Below, piece after piece: positions 41,850-50,118 of a DNA stretch of 64,000 nt (position 1 is the stretch's first letter; every line of letters begins with the position of its first letter). The position numbers were made by a program, and so were the translations under genes. This DNA is from Streptomyces sp. S.PB5 (lineage in GTDB: Bacteria > Actinomycetota > Actinomycetes > Streptomycetales > Streptomycetaceae). The DNA is taken from positions 1 to 64,000 of the forward strand of contig NZ_JAQMWP010000006.1 in the NCBI RefSeq assembly GCF_030403745.1, given 5' to 3'. The notes under the pieces were generated by a model, which was given only the letters and a program-made list of their open reading frames with translations, had not been told where the DNA came from and did not search any database.

Positions 41850-41867
41850 AGGGCACATCCAGGGCAC
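41850..41867. promoter_or_regulatory. Putative integrase arm-type sites, inverted pair
   Basis: Two copies of AGGGCAC (complement GTGCCCT) at 41850 and 41861, again an 11-bp offset, in the orientation opposite to the pair at 41975. Confidence 0.5.
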
Positions 41868-41974
41868 AACCGGTCCGTGTGCTCGTGCAACAGCACATTC
41901 CCGACCGCGCTCGCCCCGGGAGGCCGAACAGTTCATCAGCTCCAGAGTCTCTGCCATTCGCCTCCGAGCTGCTG

Positions 41975-41994
41975 GCGTGCCCATAGCGTGCCCT
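41975..41994. promoter_or_regulatory. Putative integrase arm-type sites at right end
   Basis: GCGTGCCC at 41975 and GCGTGCCCT at 41986, with the same offset and orientation as the left-end pair. They lie 108 bp inside the attR core. Confidence 0.6.
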
Positions 41995-42077
41995 TAAGAG
42001 CGGACAGCAACGGTAAACAGCGGCGCAGACAGCCCTACCCGGGGCGGCCACCAAGCCACATAACCGCAGGTCAAGCA

Positions 42078-42446
42078 TCATGTGACCTTGCAAGCGCCGT
42101 CGCTTCCCAAGCTGAGAGCGCGAGTTCGATTCTCGTCACCCGCTCCACGACTAAGGCCCAGGTCAGAGACCCGGGCCTTTTTGGTGGTTGCCGTGATCAG
42201 TGGTCGCGTGTCAGAACGTTGATCGTCTGGATCAACGGTGTTGTCATCTGGCGCGGCCGCAGCTTCCTGCGCTTGCTTCTCTGCTTCCCGGCGTGCCTTG
42301 CGAACGGTCGCGTCGAGCCCGGCAGTAACTTCCCGCTGTCGATCGTCGCCGGAGTGCTGGTAGATCGGCGCCGCCTTCTCCGAGGACTGCCCGTTCGTGC
42401 CGAGCAGCTCGGCAACCTGGTCGACGGACAGGTAGCGGTCGTTCAT
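42078..42446 (-). pseudogene. xis-int fusion remnant of a second element
   Basis: The first 17 residues (MNDRYLSVDQVAELLGT) are an excisionase-type N-terminus. They run directly into an integrase C-terminus containing the Tyr motif IYQHSGDDRQREVTAGLDA. A large deletion has therefore joined xis to the 3' end of int. The reading frame ends through the att core; the terminal ENRTRALSLGS is antisense tRNA sequence. The int tail lies directly against the core, as in pSAM2-type elements, showing an older element once occupied this site. Confidence 0.8.
42102..42147. other. attR core (46-bp copy of tRNA-Gly 3' end)
   Basis: Identical to 19855-19900. The 5' half of a tRNA is absent, so this is not a functional tRNA gene. 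A terminator-like repeat with one mismatch follows at 42153-42179. Confidence 0.93.
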
Positions 42447-42639
42447 GTGGTCGGCTCTCTTTCCGTTCCGGCAGCGGGTTCGAGGGATGCGGCGAGCCGC
42501 TGCTCACGACGGCTGAGACCAGTTCCGGCGAAGACCCGGTGGGCGAGGACGAGCGTGGTTTCGTCGTCCTGCGGGACGGCCTTGACGGCCGGGGCGGCTT
42601 GTGCGCGGCCTCATACGGTGCGGGCGTCGCGGAGGGCGC

Positions 42640-43055
42640 CGAGTGGTGGAGCAGCGGCGGGACTTGGTGGAGAAGTGGCCGCGGAATTCGAGCATGTGGG
42701 CCCAGGCACGGAGCCGGAGGTCTGCCGGCTCGGGGCGTGCGCCGAGGTCCCAGGCGGTGCGGATCATGCGACGGGCACGGTCGGTGATCCAGGCCCCGGC
42801 CGGCTCGGCGAGGAACTTGATCGGCCGGTCCAGGGTGCCGGTCGCTGTCCCGGCGCCCTTGGTGGCGTACTTCGCGATGTACGTGGCCACCGCCCGCTCA
42901 GCGAGCTCCTGACCGCCCTCGAAGTCGGCCGGGCTGATCGTGCGGACGTCGAGCTGACGGCCGAAGGCAAAGGTGTGTGTCCGGCTGTCCTCGTGCCGCA
43001 GACGCTCGACGACAACGCCGCGGATGTCGTCCCGTACCGCGTCGGCATCCCACCT
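42640..43055 (-). pseudogene. RepSA-like replication initiator fragment
   Basis: The peptide contains the hallmark C-terminal region of pSAM2/SLP1-type Rep proteins: AERAVATYIAKYATKG, GTLDRPI, then DLRLRAWAHMLEFRGHFSTK. The N-terminal rep domain is missing or frameshifted and the reading frame continues into unrelated sequence. With the xis-int remnant it marks the decayed second element. Confidence 0.75.
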
Positions 43056-43202
43056 GGCCCTCGGCAGCAGGTGCTGCAGGCCGTACGGGTCGCGTCCCCG
43101 GCCTGCTCCGCAACCGTCCAGCACATCTCCGAACCGCCGTTCGAAGGGCCGGCCAGGCTGGAACCGTTCCTCCGGACGTACAGGGCGACGGCCTCCGACG
43201 CC

Positions 43203-43366
43203 GTCCAAGTCCCGTTCGGCCCGGCGTTCCCAGGTCCGGACGAAAGCCTCCCGGACCGCATCCTGCGCCTCGGCGAGGTGGTCGCCTGTCATCGCATACA
43301 GCCGGCCGATGAGTCGGCCGACGTTCGCGGCGTAAAGGCGTCGAACTCGTCCCCAGGGCCTGACGC
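43203..43366 (-). pseudogene. ECF (SigE-like) sigma factor fragment, frameshifted
   Basis: On the minus strand GPGDEFDAF continues, after a one-base shift near 43335, into YAANVGRLIGRLYAMTGDHL and AEAQDAVREAFVRTWERRA, which is sigma region 2 of the SigE-like family. No start codon and no region 4 were found. It follows directly on the stop of the HTH gene at 43366. Confidence 0.65.
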
Positions 43367-44256
43367 TACTCGCGAGAGCCTGACGCCACTGGACGTGAGG
43401 GCAGCGGGGTCGTGGTGGCGGCCCCGCCCAGGCGGGCCTCGAAGCACTCCCGTTCGCCGTCGGCCGACGCGGGCCGGAAGCAGGCCCGGACGGTGCTGCC
43501 GGGACGGACCTCGGTCATCTCCGTATAGATGAAGGTTGCCGCGTCGTCCTTGTTCCCGATGCGCACGCTGTGGGTCGGGCCGCCTGCCGTGACGTCCAAC
43601 CGGTCGCCGATCTCGGTCCCCCAGGTCCGGGCCCAGCTGGCACCGCACTTCTTGCTGTGGCGCAGCTCGACGTGGGCGCCGGTGGCCGTACGGTACGAGG
43701 CGAGGGTGTCGGGGCCGATGCCGCAGATCAGGCGCATCGGGTCCCGGCCCTCGCAGGCGGCTCCGTGGCATTCGGGCGCGAGGGAGAACGGGACGGAGGC
43801 CGTCGGCGGTCCGTCCTCCTGAGCCTCCGAGTCCGGCAGCAGGAGGAACAGCAGGGCCGCGGCACCGCCGACGATCACGGTGTACGCCGACACCAGCGCC
43901 AGCAGGAGCCTGCCTCTGCCAAGTCGCCGCCGCTCGGTCCCGGCGGGCGTCGGCGACTGCTGAGGTTGTGGCCGCGGCGACTCGTCCGCGGGAGGGTCGG
44001 GTGCGGAGGCCACCGCGCGTCCGCTCCAGTGCGACTCGGCGATCTCCCACAGGGCCAGCAGCCGCCCGTCCGGTTCGTTCGCGAGCCGGCACAGTTCCTG
44101 AACGGCCTGGCGAGGAGGCAGGCTCTTGCCGTTGAGGTAACGCTCCCACGAGGACTTGCTGTACGCAGTCCGCTCCGCCAGCGCCGCCAGGCTCAGCCCC
44201 GCACCGGCCCGCAGCTCCCGCAGCGCCGCGGCCAGCCGGGCGTGTTCCGCGGTCAC
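43366..44256 (-). CDS. XRE-type HTH membrane protein with extracellular DUF2690-like domain
   Basis: 296 residues from GTG 44256, overlapping the upstream stop (GTGA). The N-terminal HTH (LSLAALAERTAYSKSSWERY, then LNGKSLPPRQAV) is followed by a proline-rich linker, one membrane helix (LLLALVSAYTVIVGGAAALLF) and an outer domain with four cysteines (ECHGAACEG, LICGIG, KKCGASW). It is a tandem paralogue of the next gene upstream. It may link wall status to transcription; not shown. Confidence 0.8.
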   Translation of the reverse strand: MTAEHARLAAALRELRAGAGLSLAALAERTAYSKSSWERYLNGKSLPPRQAVQELCRLANEPDGRLLALWEIAESHWSGRAVASAPDPPADESPRPQPQQSPTPAGTERRRLGRGRLLLALVSAYTVIVGGAAALLFLLLPDSEAQEDGPPTASVPFSLAPECHGAACEGRDPMRLICGIGPDTLASYRTATGAHVELRHSKKCGASWARTWGTEIGDRLDVTAGGPTHSVRIGNKDDAATFIYTEMTEVRPGSTVRACFRPASADGERECFEARLGGAATTTPLPSRPVASGSRE

Positions 44257-45050
44257 TTCGCATCCGCCGATCGCAGGGCCTGCCAGGTGGGCGGGTCGAT
44301 GACTCCGTTCACGATCAGCCCGTTCTGCTTCTGCATGCGCTCGACCGCTCGCCGCGTCTTCGGCCCGAAGACGCCGTCGATGTCCCCTGGCGCAGTGCCC
44401 GCCCGATGCAACAGGCACTGCGCCTCGGCCACTTCGAGCCCCACTTGGGTGTTGGACAGGAGGATGTCCGTGGTCCGGCTCAGGCCCGCGTACCAGCGGC
44501 CGTCACGCTGCTCCAGCCGACAGGTGTAGATGACCGGCACCAGGGACTCCGACACGGTGGCCGGGGCCGTCGTGACAGCATCGCCGCGGTTGTGCGCGAG
44601 TTGGGCACGGGCCTCGGTGAGCCGCACGGCCAGCAGGAGCGCGACGGAGACGGACAGCACCGTGACCACGGCTCCCGCCGTGACCGCGGCGCGCAGGTGA
44701 CGCGGGTACGGCTGCTGCTCCGTCGGGGGGTGTGCCGGTGCCGCGGAGAGGTTCTCGGGGTCGTCGATGGTGACCACCCGTCCCTCCGCCCAGCGTTGGG
44801 CGGCGATCTCGTGCATCACCAGCAGCCGGGACGGATCGTCACCGCCGACGCGGGCCATCGCCTCGACGGCCTCCCGGGGCGGCAGAGACCTGCCGTTCAG
44901 ATATCGCTGCCAGGACTTCGCGCTGTACCCGGTCTTCGCGGCAAGTTGACGGGTGCTCAGTTCGCTGTGGTCCTTCAGTCTGCGCAGTCGCACGATCAAC
45001 TGGTGGACGTGTGGATGCAGTTCTGCGGGCAGTTCTTTCCAGCGCGACAC
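44253..45050 (-). CDS. XRE-type HTH membrane protein with peptidoglycan-binding domain
   Basis: 265 residues from GTG 45050, with GGGGGAAG directly upstream. Order: HTH (ELSTRQLAAKTGYSAKSWQR, then YLNGRSLPPREAVEAM), one membrane helix (AAVTAGAVVTVLSVSVALLLA), and a C-terminal PG_binding_1-like domain (AQCLLHRAGTAPGDIDGVFG, then KTRRAVERMQKQNG). This arrangement suggests sensing of peptidoglycan by a membrane-tethered DNA-binding protein. Co-transcribed with the following gene. Confidence 0.82.
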   Translation of the reverse strand: MSRWKELPAELHPHVHQLIVRLRRLKDHSELSTRQLAAKTGYSAKSWQRYLNGRSLPPREAVEAMARVGGDDPSRLLVMHEIAAQRWAEGRVVTIDDPENLSAAPAHPPTEQQPYPRHLRAAVTAGAVVTVLSVSVALLLAVRLTEARAQLAHNRGDAVTTAPATVSESLVPVIYTCRLEQRDGRWYAGLSRTTDILLSNTQVGLEVAEAQCLLHRAGTAPGDIDGVFGPKTRRAVERMQKQNGLIVNGVIDPPTWQALRSADAK

Positions 45051-45374
45051 GCTTCCCCCCACTCGCGTTCGGGATCGCAGGCCCGGCCTCCGTGTCCCCG
45101 GGCTCATTCTGCATCAGCTGTCACGGGGATCACACGGCGGCCACGCCGCCCTGCTGCGACTCAGCCCTGGCGCGGAATCCGCCATTCCCTCTCGCCGTGG
45201 TCTCGCCGCAGGGACACGGCGGGTGACATCTCTGCAGGTCAGTGGGCGGGACGTCCCGGGACGAGGTCACTTCGGCGTCAGCTGTGGCCGAGCACCGCGC
45301 CGAACCCGCAGTCTCGTTGCGGAGCCGGCCGGTGCGGTCGGCTCTGCCCGTGCCACCTCACCAGGAGTGATCCC
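45051..45374. other. Divergent intergenic region
   Basis: 324 bp between the HTH operon and the I36 gene. No ORF is supportable; it must contain both promoters. Confidence 0.5.
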
Positions 45375-45836
45375 ATGAAGCTGAACGGAAAGCTGTCGGC
45401 GACCCTGCTCACCGCCGGACTGGCCGCGACCTTGACCCCGCTGGCAGCCTCGCCCGCCTCGGCCGCCAGCATGCACGGCTGCACGTACCCGCGTGTGTGT
45501 CTGTACGACGGCTCCTACCAGAACGGCAGCATCTTCAGCTGGTACCAGGACACCTCCTACCAGGCCGTCATCGGCGGAGGGAACCGGGCGGACGCGGTCG
45601 TCAACACCCGTAACGACGACTCCGTCTGGCTGATCGACCAGGGCGCCTCCCCCGACGCGTACCTCTGCATCCCGCGGAACACCGCCGCCAACCTCGGCAA
45701 CTACGCCCACCCCAACGGCGGCACCTGGGCGAACGACGTCGACGCCATCAAGATCTGGGGCGACCCCGACGACGGGAAGTGCAGCGGCACCTACCAGGTG
45801 CAGCAGGGTCGCGTCGCCGACGGCTGGCGCCCCTGA
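45375..45836 (+). CDS. Secreted peptidase inhibitor I36-like (beta/gamma-crystallin fold) protein
   Basis: 153 residues from ATG, with AGGAG 7 nt upstream. A Sec signal ends at SPASAAS. The mature part has CTYPRVCLYDGSYQNGSIF and repeated crystallin-like strands ending AIKIWGDP, with four Cys for disulfides. Members such as SMI inhibit metalloproteases. Exported small protein with its own terminator. Confidence 0.8.
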   Translation: MKLNGKLSATLLTAGLAATLTPLAASPASAASMHGCTYPRVCLYDGSYQNGSIFSWYQDTSYQAVIGGGNRADAVVNTRNDDSVWLIDQGASPDAYLCIPRNTAANLGNYAHPNGGTWANDVDAIKIWGDPDDGKCSGTYQVQQGRVADGWRP

Positions 45837-45838
45837 CA

Positions 45839-45880
45839 CACGCGGCCCGTCCCCTCGTGCAGGAGGGGACGGGCCGCGTG
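45839..45880. terminator. Hairpin terminator after I36 gene
   Basis: A 17-bp stem (CACGCGGCCCGTCCCCT) with an 8-nt loop, starting 2 bp after the stop. Confidence 0.85.
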
Positions 45881-45982
45881 CGTCTCCTCCGGCCCACCCG
45901 GTGATCCGGACGACAAGCATTCCGAGCCCTGGTCGGCCCACTCGGCTCGGCGTGCCACAACAAAGAGAAATACGGGGGAATC

Positions 45983-47077
45983 ATGTCTCTTCTCAGCCGA
46001 CTCACGCGCCACGCGCAGGTCACTCTCATAGGCGTCGCCGCCGGAGGTGTCGCGGCCACGATCGCCGTCGTACCGTCGCTCGCCGACAGCGACTCCTTGA
46101 AGATCGCGACGGTCGCCGCCCAGCAGGAGACCGCCTACGGGCCCGAGCCCGAGGCCGACAGCAAGCTCGTCACCCAGGCCGACGCGCTGTCGACCATGGC
46201 CGCGGCCACCCTTTCGCCCGACACGATGATCAACCGGGCCCGTACCTGGCTCACGGCCGACAACGGAGCCCCGGTCCCCTACAGCATGGAGCGCACTTGG
46301 AAGGACGGCTACCGCCAGGACTGCTCCGGCTATGTCTCCATGGCACTTGGACTGGGGGCGCCCGGCCTGAACACCGTCGGGCTGGCCGACCCGCGAAACG
46401 GCGTCACCACACGGCTCAGCAGCATGAGTCAGCTCAAGATGGGAGACCTGCTGATCGACTACAGCACCACTGACGGCGATTTCCGACACGTAGTGATCTT
46501 CGAGAAGTGGGCCGACACGTCGCACAGCGCCTACTGGGCCTACGAACAGCGCGGTACGTACGGCACGACCCACCGGCAGCTCAGTTACGGGATCGGCAGT
46601 GACAACTACGACCCCTTCCGCCCGGTCAAGCTGGGTGACGGCGGTGGCGGCGGGGAGCTCCCGGCCCCGGGTGTCTCCTGGCCGATCCTCCAGAGCGGTT
46701 CCGAGGGTGCGGACGTGCGGTCCGCCCAGCGGCTGCTGACCGCGCGGGGCTACACGCTCGAGGCCGACGGCATCTTCGGCCCGAACACCCGCTCGGCGGT
46801 GATCCAGTTCCAGAAGTCCCAGTCCCTGGCCGCTGACGGCGTCATCGGTCCGAACACCTGGTCGAAGTTGATCAAGACGCTGCAGTACGGCTCGTCCGGC
46901 CAGGCGGTGATGGCCGCGCAGACGCAGCTGAACGTCTACGGCTACGGCCTCGCGGTCGACGGCGAGTTCGGCTCGAAGACGAAGTCGGCGGCGGTCGCCT
47001 TCCAGCAGAACCACGACGTGCAGGTCGACGGCATCATCGGCCCGGAGACCTGGCGCGCCCTGCTCGGCACCCGCTGA
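45983..47077 (+). CDS. NlpC/P60-like protein with two peptidoglycan-binding domains
   Basis: 364 residues. A signal peptide (about 10-36) is followed by an NlpC/P60-type papain-like region with the Cys motif DCSGYVSMALGL (about 112) and a His strand FRHVVIFEKW (about 170). Two PG_binding_1 domains follow (about 230-292 and 298-362), each with the LxxxGYxLxxDGxFGxxT pattern. Probably a cell-wall amidase or endopeptidase or an inactive wall-binding relative. Confidence 0.85.
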   Translation: MSLLSRLTRHAQVTLIGVAAGGVAATIAVVPSLADSDSLKIATVAAQQETAYGPEPEADSKLVTQADALSTMAAATLSPDTMINRARTWLTADNGAPVPYSMERTWKDGYRQDCSGYVSMALGLGAPGLNTVGLADPRNGVTTRLSSMSQLKMGDLLIDYSTTDGDFRHVVIFEKWADTSHSAYWAYEQRGTYGTTHRQLSYGIGSDNYDPFRPVKLGDGGGGGELPAPGVSWPILQSGSEGADVRSAQRLLTARGYTLEADGIFGPNTRSAVIQFQKSQSLAADGVIGPNTWSKLIKTLQYGSSGQAVMAAQTQLNVYGYGLAVDGEFGSKTKSAAVAFQQNHDVQVDGIIGPETWRALLGTR

Positions 47078-47159
47078 CGCGAGCGGTCCCGGCGGCCGAT
47101 CGTGAACGCGGCGCCGGGACCTTCTTTCCTGCTGCACGCCACGGCCCTTGCGGTGGCGG

Positions 47160-48527
47160 TCAGGGCTGGTCGGTGCCTGGGGCAGTGTCCGCGCTGGAGG
47201 TCCGTTTGCGGCCGCAGGTCGCCAAGCTGCACCATCTGCGCCGACCGCTCGCGTCGAGGAACAACCAGCCGCAGTCCTCACTGGGGCAACTGCGGACCGT
47301 GAAGCGCCGTGGATCCGCAAGCAGTCCGCCCGCGCTATGGGCAACCGCGCACACGGGCAGGCGCAGACCGGCGGAGGGTGAGGGCTGCCAGCGTCCGAGG
47401 CCGTCCTCGCCACGGGTGAAGACCGAGTGCCTGGCAGCGTCCTCCACCGCGCCGGCCACCGCCTTGAAGGCACGGGCGTCCTCCGGATCGGTCAGACAGG
47501 CATACAGGTCCGTACGAAACTGCCGAGCCTCGGCGAGCGCGGCGGCAGCCTCGTCAGGGTGCCGCAGCGCCTGTTCCCGCAGCCGAGTGACCGACCTCTC
47601 CTCGACCAGGTCCATATGGCCGGCCCATACGGCCAGCGTGGCGTAGCCGCGCAGCCACTCCGATCCCGGCAGCCGGTCCCCGCCCCAGCCCGCGTAGGTG
47701 TTGCAGAACTCCAGCGCGGGGTCCCCGCTCGTGCTCCATGGCAGCCATTGGTCGTCGACCCGCACCGCGTACACGGGTCCGGGAGGCCGGTCCAGCCGGT
47801 GGTCGCCATGCAACATGCGGTCGTGCAACGTCTGCAGTTCCGCGCCCGGTTCGATGCCGAACTCGGTCACCAGCACCTTGCGTGTGCTGCGGTACAGCTC
47901 GAGGGCGTCGCCCTGGCGGCCGCCGCGGTAGAGGGCGGTCATCTGGGCAGCGATCAGCCGTTCCCGCCCTGGGTGCTCCTCGGCCAGTGGGGTCAGCTCC
48001 GCCACGACGCGGTCGTGCAGACCCATGGTGAGCTGTGCCTCCGCTCGCCGCTCCACGGCGGTCAGGCGCAGTTCGTCGAGGGGACCGCCGAGGCGGGTGC
48101 GCAGCCGGTCGTCGGCCACGTCGGCGAGCAGCGGGCCCCGCCACAGCCCGAGGGCCTGGTCGTAGAGGCGGACTCGCTCCGCGGGATGACCGGCATCGGC
48201 CGCCTGCCGGACGAGGAAGGTGAACTCCTGCGCGTCGATCGTATGAGGGCCCTGCTCGACGGCGTAGCCGTCATGCCGGGTTTCGACCTGCACCCCGTAC
48301 GGCTTGAGTGCGGCACGCAATCGACCTACGTAGGTGTGGACGGTGGCGCGGGCCGATGCGGGCGCATCGCCGTTCCACAGCAGGTCGATGAGGCGCTCGG
48401 TCGTCACGGCGCGGCCCGCGTGCAGCAGCAGGACCGACAGCAGACACCGCTCCTGGCGGCGGCTGCCCATCAGCACCTGTCGTCCCTCGTGGCAGGCGGC
48501 GAAAGGACCTAGCAACTGGAACTCCAT
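47160..48527 (-). CDS. SARP-type regulator fused to ABATE/CGNR zinc-finger domain
   Basis: 455 residues. Residues 1-95 are the OmpR-like winged helix of Streptomyces antibiotic regulatory proteins (RLIDLLWNGDAPASARATVH, then TYVGRLRAAL). Residues about 100-245 are the bacterial transcriptional activation domain (LYRSTRKVLVTEFGIEPGAEL). Residues about 265-450 resemble the ABATE stress-response domain with a terminal CGNR-type zinc finger (CPSEDCGWLFLD, then RRWCSLATCGRK). SARP and CGNR domains normally occur in separate proteins. Target genes unknown. Confidence 0.85.
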   Translation of the reverse strand: MEFQLLGPFAACHEGRQVLMGSRRQERCLLSVLLLHAGRAVTTERLIDLLWNGDAPASARATVHTYVGRLRAALKPYGVQVETRHDGYAVEQGPHTIDAQEFTFLVRQAADAGHPAERVRLYDQALGLWRGPLLADVADDRLRTRLGGPLDELRLTAVERRAEAQLTMGLHDRVVAELTPLAEEHPGRERLIAAQMTALYRGGRQGDALELYRSTRKVLVTEFGIEPGAELQTLHDRMLHGDHRLDRPPGPVYAVRVDDQWLPWSTSGDPALEFCNTYAGWGGDRLPGSEWLRGYATLAVWAGHMDLVEERSVTRLREQALRHPDEAAAALAEARQFRTDLYACLTDPEDARAFKAVAGAVEDAARHSVFTRGEDGLGRWQPSPSAGLRLPVCAVAHSAGGLLADPRRFTVRSCPSEDCGWLFLDASGRRRWCSLATCGRKRTSSADTAPGTDQP

Positions 48528-48571
48528 GGCGCTCGGCAGTTTAGTGGGGACGAGCGTCCGCGGTCCGTGCC

Positions 48572-48601
48572 GGTAGTGGTAGCGGTAGTGGCAGTGGTGA
48601 G
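48572..48601. repeat. Five 6-bp direct repeats (GGTAGT-like)
   Basis: GGTAGT, GGTAGC, GGTAGT, GGCAGT, GGTGAG in tandem, between the SARP gene and the divergent secreted-protein gene. Possible regulator site or simple repeat. Confidence 0.5.
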
Positions 48602-48682
48602 GGTTTGGTCAGAGGCCGACGGGACACTGGCATCCGCCTCTTCGGCGGAGCCTTCCTTTCACCCGTCTGACCAGGGAGAGTC

Positions 48683-49198
48683 ATGCGACGAACCGTTCTC
48701 GCCCCGCTGGTGCTTGTCGCCGTGCTACTGGGAGTGCAGCCCACGTCGGCCGCGTCCGCCGCAACCGGCACCGGGTGGGAGCCGGCGCCCTCCGCGCCAT
48801 GGGACGTCGGTGCCGGCCTGCGGTGCGACTTCCCCGTGCACGGCGAGCCCGTCATCGACGAGGTGATGCAGCGCGTCCTGGAGACCTACCCCGACGGCAG
48901 CGTGAAGCGTGTCGCGTACAAGGGCGATCTGGTCGTACGGGTCACGAACACCGACACCGGTGCCTTCTACGACGCCGACGCGAGAGGCTCGGCCATCGTC
49001 GAGCACCGGACCGACGGCTCCCAGTTCTGGGCCGTGCACGGCCCGGTGCTGGTCGGCATCGGCGAGGGCAGGGGCAACCTGCCGCGCGGCCTGTACATCA
49101 TCGACGGGGTGTACACCATGGACATCAGCTCCGTCGGGTACAAGACCGTGAACCTGGTGCACGGGACGACGGACGACCTCTGCGCCCGCATCGACTGA
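48683..49198 (+). CDS. Secreted hypothetical protein
   Basis: 171 residues from ATG, with GGGAG close upstream. The signal peptide ends near TSAASAAT. The mature part is beta-rich with two Cys (LRCDFPV and DDLCARID) that could pair. No named family is recognised. It is divergent from the SARP gene and shares its upstream region, so it could be a target. Confidence 0.7.
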   Translation: MRRTVLAPLVLVAVLLGVQPTSAASAATGTGWEPAPSAPWDVGAGLRCDFPVHGEPVIDEVMQRVLETYPDGSVKRVAYKGDLVVRVTNTDTGAFYDADARGSAIVEHRTDGSQFWAVHGPVLVGIGEGRGNLPRGLYIIDGVYTMDISSVGYKTVNLVHGTTDDLCARID

Positions 49199-49360
49199 CG
49201 TCTGCCCGCACCTGCGGCACCGGCGCCGCGGGTGCGCAGGGCCCGAGATACCGGCGTCGCGTACAGGTACATGCGGCAGTGATTCAAGCCGCTGATTGCG
49301 GCTGACAGGTCGTCCGTACGGCCATGGTCCACAGCGGTGCGAGCCGTGGCGAGGCCCCGG

Positions 49361-50062
49361 TCAAAGACCTCGGCCTGTTTGCTGTTCGGCGGTGGTCTTC
49401 AGATCGTGCAGCCATGCCTCGAGGCCCGCGCCGAGGGCCGCGGTCGCGGTGGGGACGTCTGCTTCGACCTGGGTGCCGGTCCAGGTTTCCTCGGTGTGGA
49501 CGTGCACGCCGTCCTTGGCCTCGCGGAACGTCCACAGGTGGATGCCCTCGTCGATGCGCAGCCCCTCACCGGTCGCGGGTCCGCTCCACAGGATGCAGTT
49601 GTGGCGCCGGAGTTCCTGGACGGTGGAGGTGATGGTGAGTGTGGTGGCGGGGGTCGTGGGGGTGGCGGGCGTGGGGGTTGTCCACCGGAACTGCGAACCC
49701 CTCTTCAGGCGGCCGGGATCGAGGCGTTCGGCGGTGGTGACAGGGGGCTGCCAGGACGGCCAGCGTGCGACGTCCGTCTGCAGCTTCCAGACAGTGCTCA
49801 ACGGTGCCTTGATCACGATGTCGGACTCGTAGCGGATGAGGGCGGTGGTGTCGACACCTCGCCCGCCGCACCGGGACGTATCGCCGTGGGGGGCGACGGC
49901 GGCCTGGGCGGTCGGGATGGTGCTTGCGAGAGCGGCGGCTGCAGCGAGCGCGACCGTGACCGTGACCGCGGGCTTACCGGCGCCAGGTCGGCGCCGAAGG
50001 GTGCGCGGGTGCAGGGGGCGGGCGTGCCGGTCGGGGGCGTTCGACGGGCTGGTGCTGAACAT
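49361..50062 (-). CDS. Exported SRPBCC (polyketide cyclase-like) protein
   Basis: 233 residues from ATG 50062, with AGAGGA 6 nt upstream. A basic N-terminus and signal-like helix (VTVTVALAAAAALASTIPTAQA) precede a START/SRPBCC domain (IVIKAPLSTVWKLQTDVARW, then PSWQPPVTTAERLDP). The fold binds hydrophobic ligands. A Thr/Pro stretch (TPTPATPTTPATT) interrupts one loop. It follows the quinone-reductase gene by 56 bp, likely in the same operon. Confidence 0.75.
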   Translation of the reverse strand: MFSTSPSNAPDRHARPLHPRTLRRRPGAGKPAVTVTVALAAAAALASTIPTAQAAVAPHGDTSRCGGRGVDTTALIRYESDIVIKAPLSTVWKLQTDVARWPSWQPPVTTAERLDPGRLKRGSQFRWTTPTPATPTTPATTLTITSTVQELRRHNCILWSGPATGEGLRIDEGIHLWTFREAKDGVHVHTEETWTGTQVEADVPTATAALGAGLEAWLHDLKTTAEQQTGRGL

Positions 50063-50118
50063 GGTGTTCCTCTCGTGTCGTGTCGTTGTGGTGATCGGAT
50101 CGGGCCGCTGGGGTGCTG

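Larger units (their letters stand above)
19855..42147. mobile_element. Integrated mobilizable element at tRNA-Gly(CCC)
   Basis: About 22.3 kb bounded by identical 46-bp copies of the tRNA-Gly 3' end. Paired 11-bp-spaced arm motifs occur inside both ends. It encodes tyrosine integrase, excisionase, an XRE repressor, a replication-initiator-like HTH protein, a SpdB-like spread protein, MobC and an HUH relaxase. Cargo is an RHS protein, a WbqC/YdcF/aaRS-like/ASCH cluster and a three-Cys-motif/TcmP pair. No FtsK/TraB-type translocase is visible, so it resembles an IME more than a classical AICE. Confidence 0.88.

Noticed and set aside
42102..42147. Second tRNA-Gly gene
   Set aside because: Only the 3' 46 bp of the tRNA are present; acceptor 5' strand and D arm are absent. 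It is the attR.
42153..42179. Perfect terminator after attR
   Set aside because: The stem has an internal mismatch (AAGGCCCAGGTC versus GACCCGGGCCTT), so it was only mentioned with the attR and not called separately.
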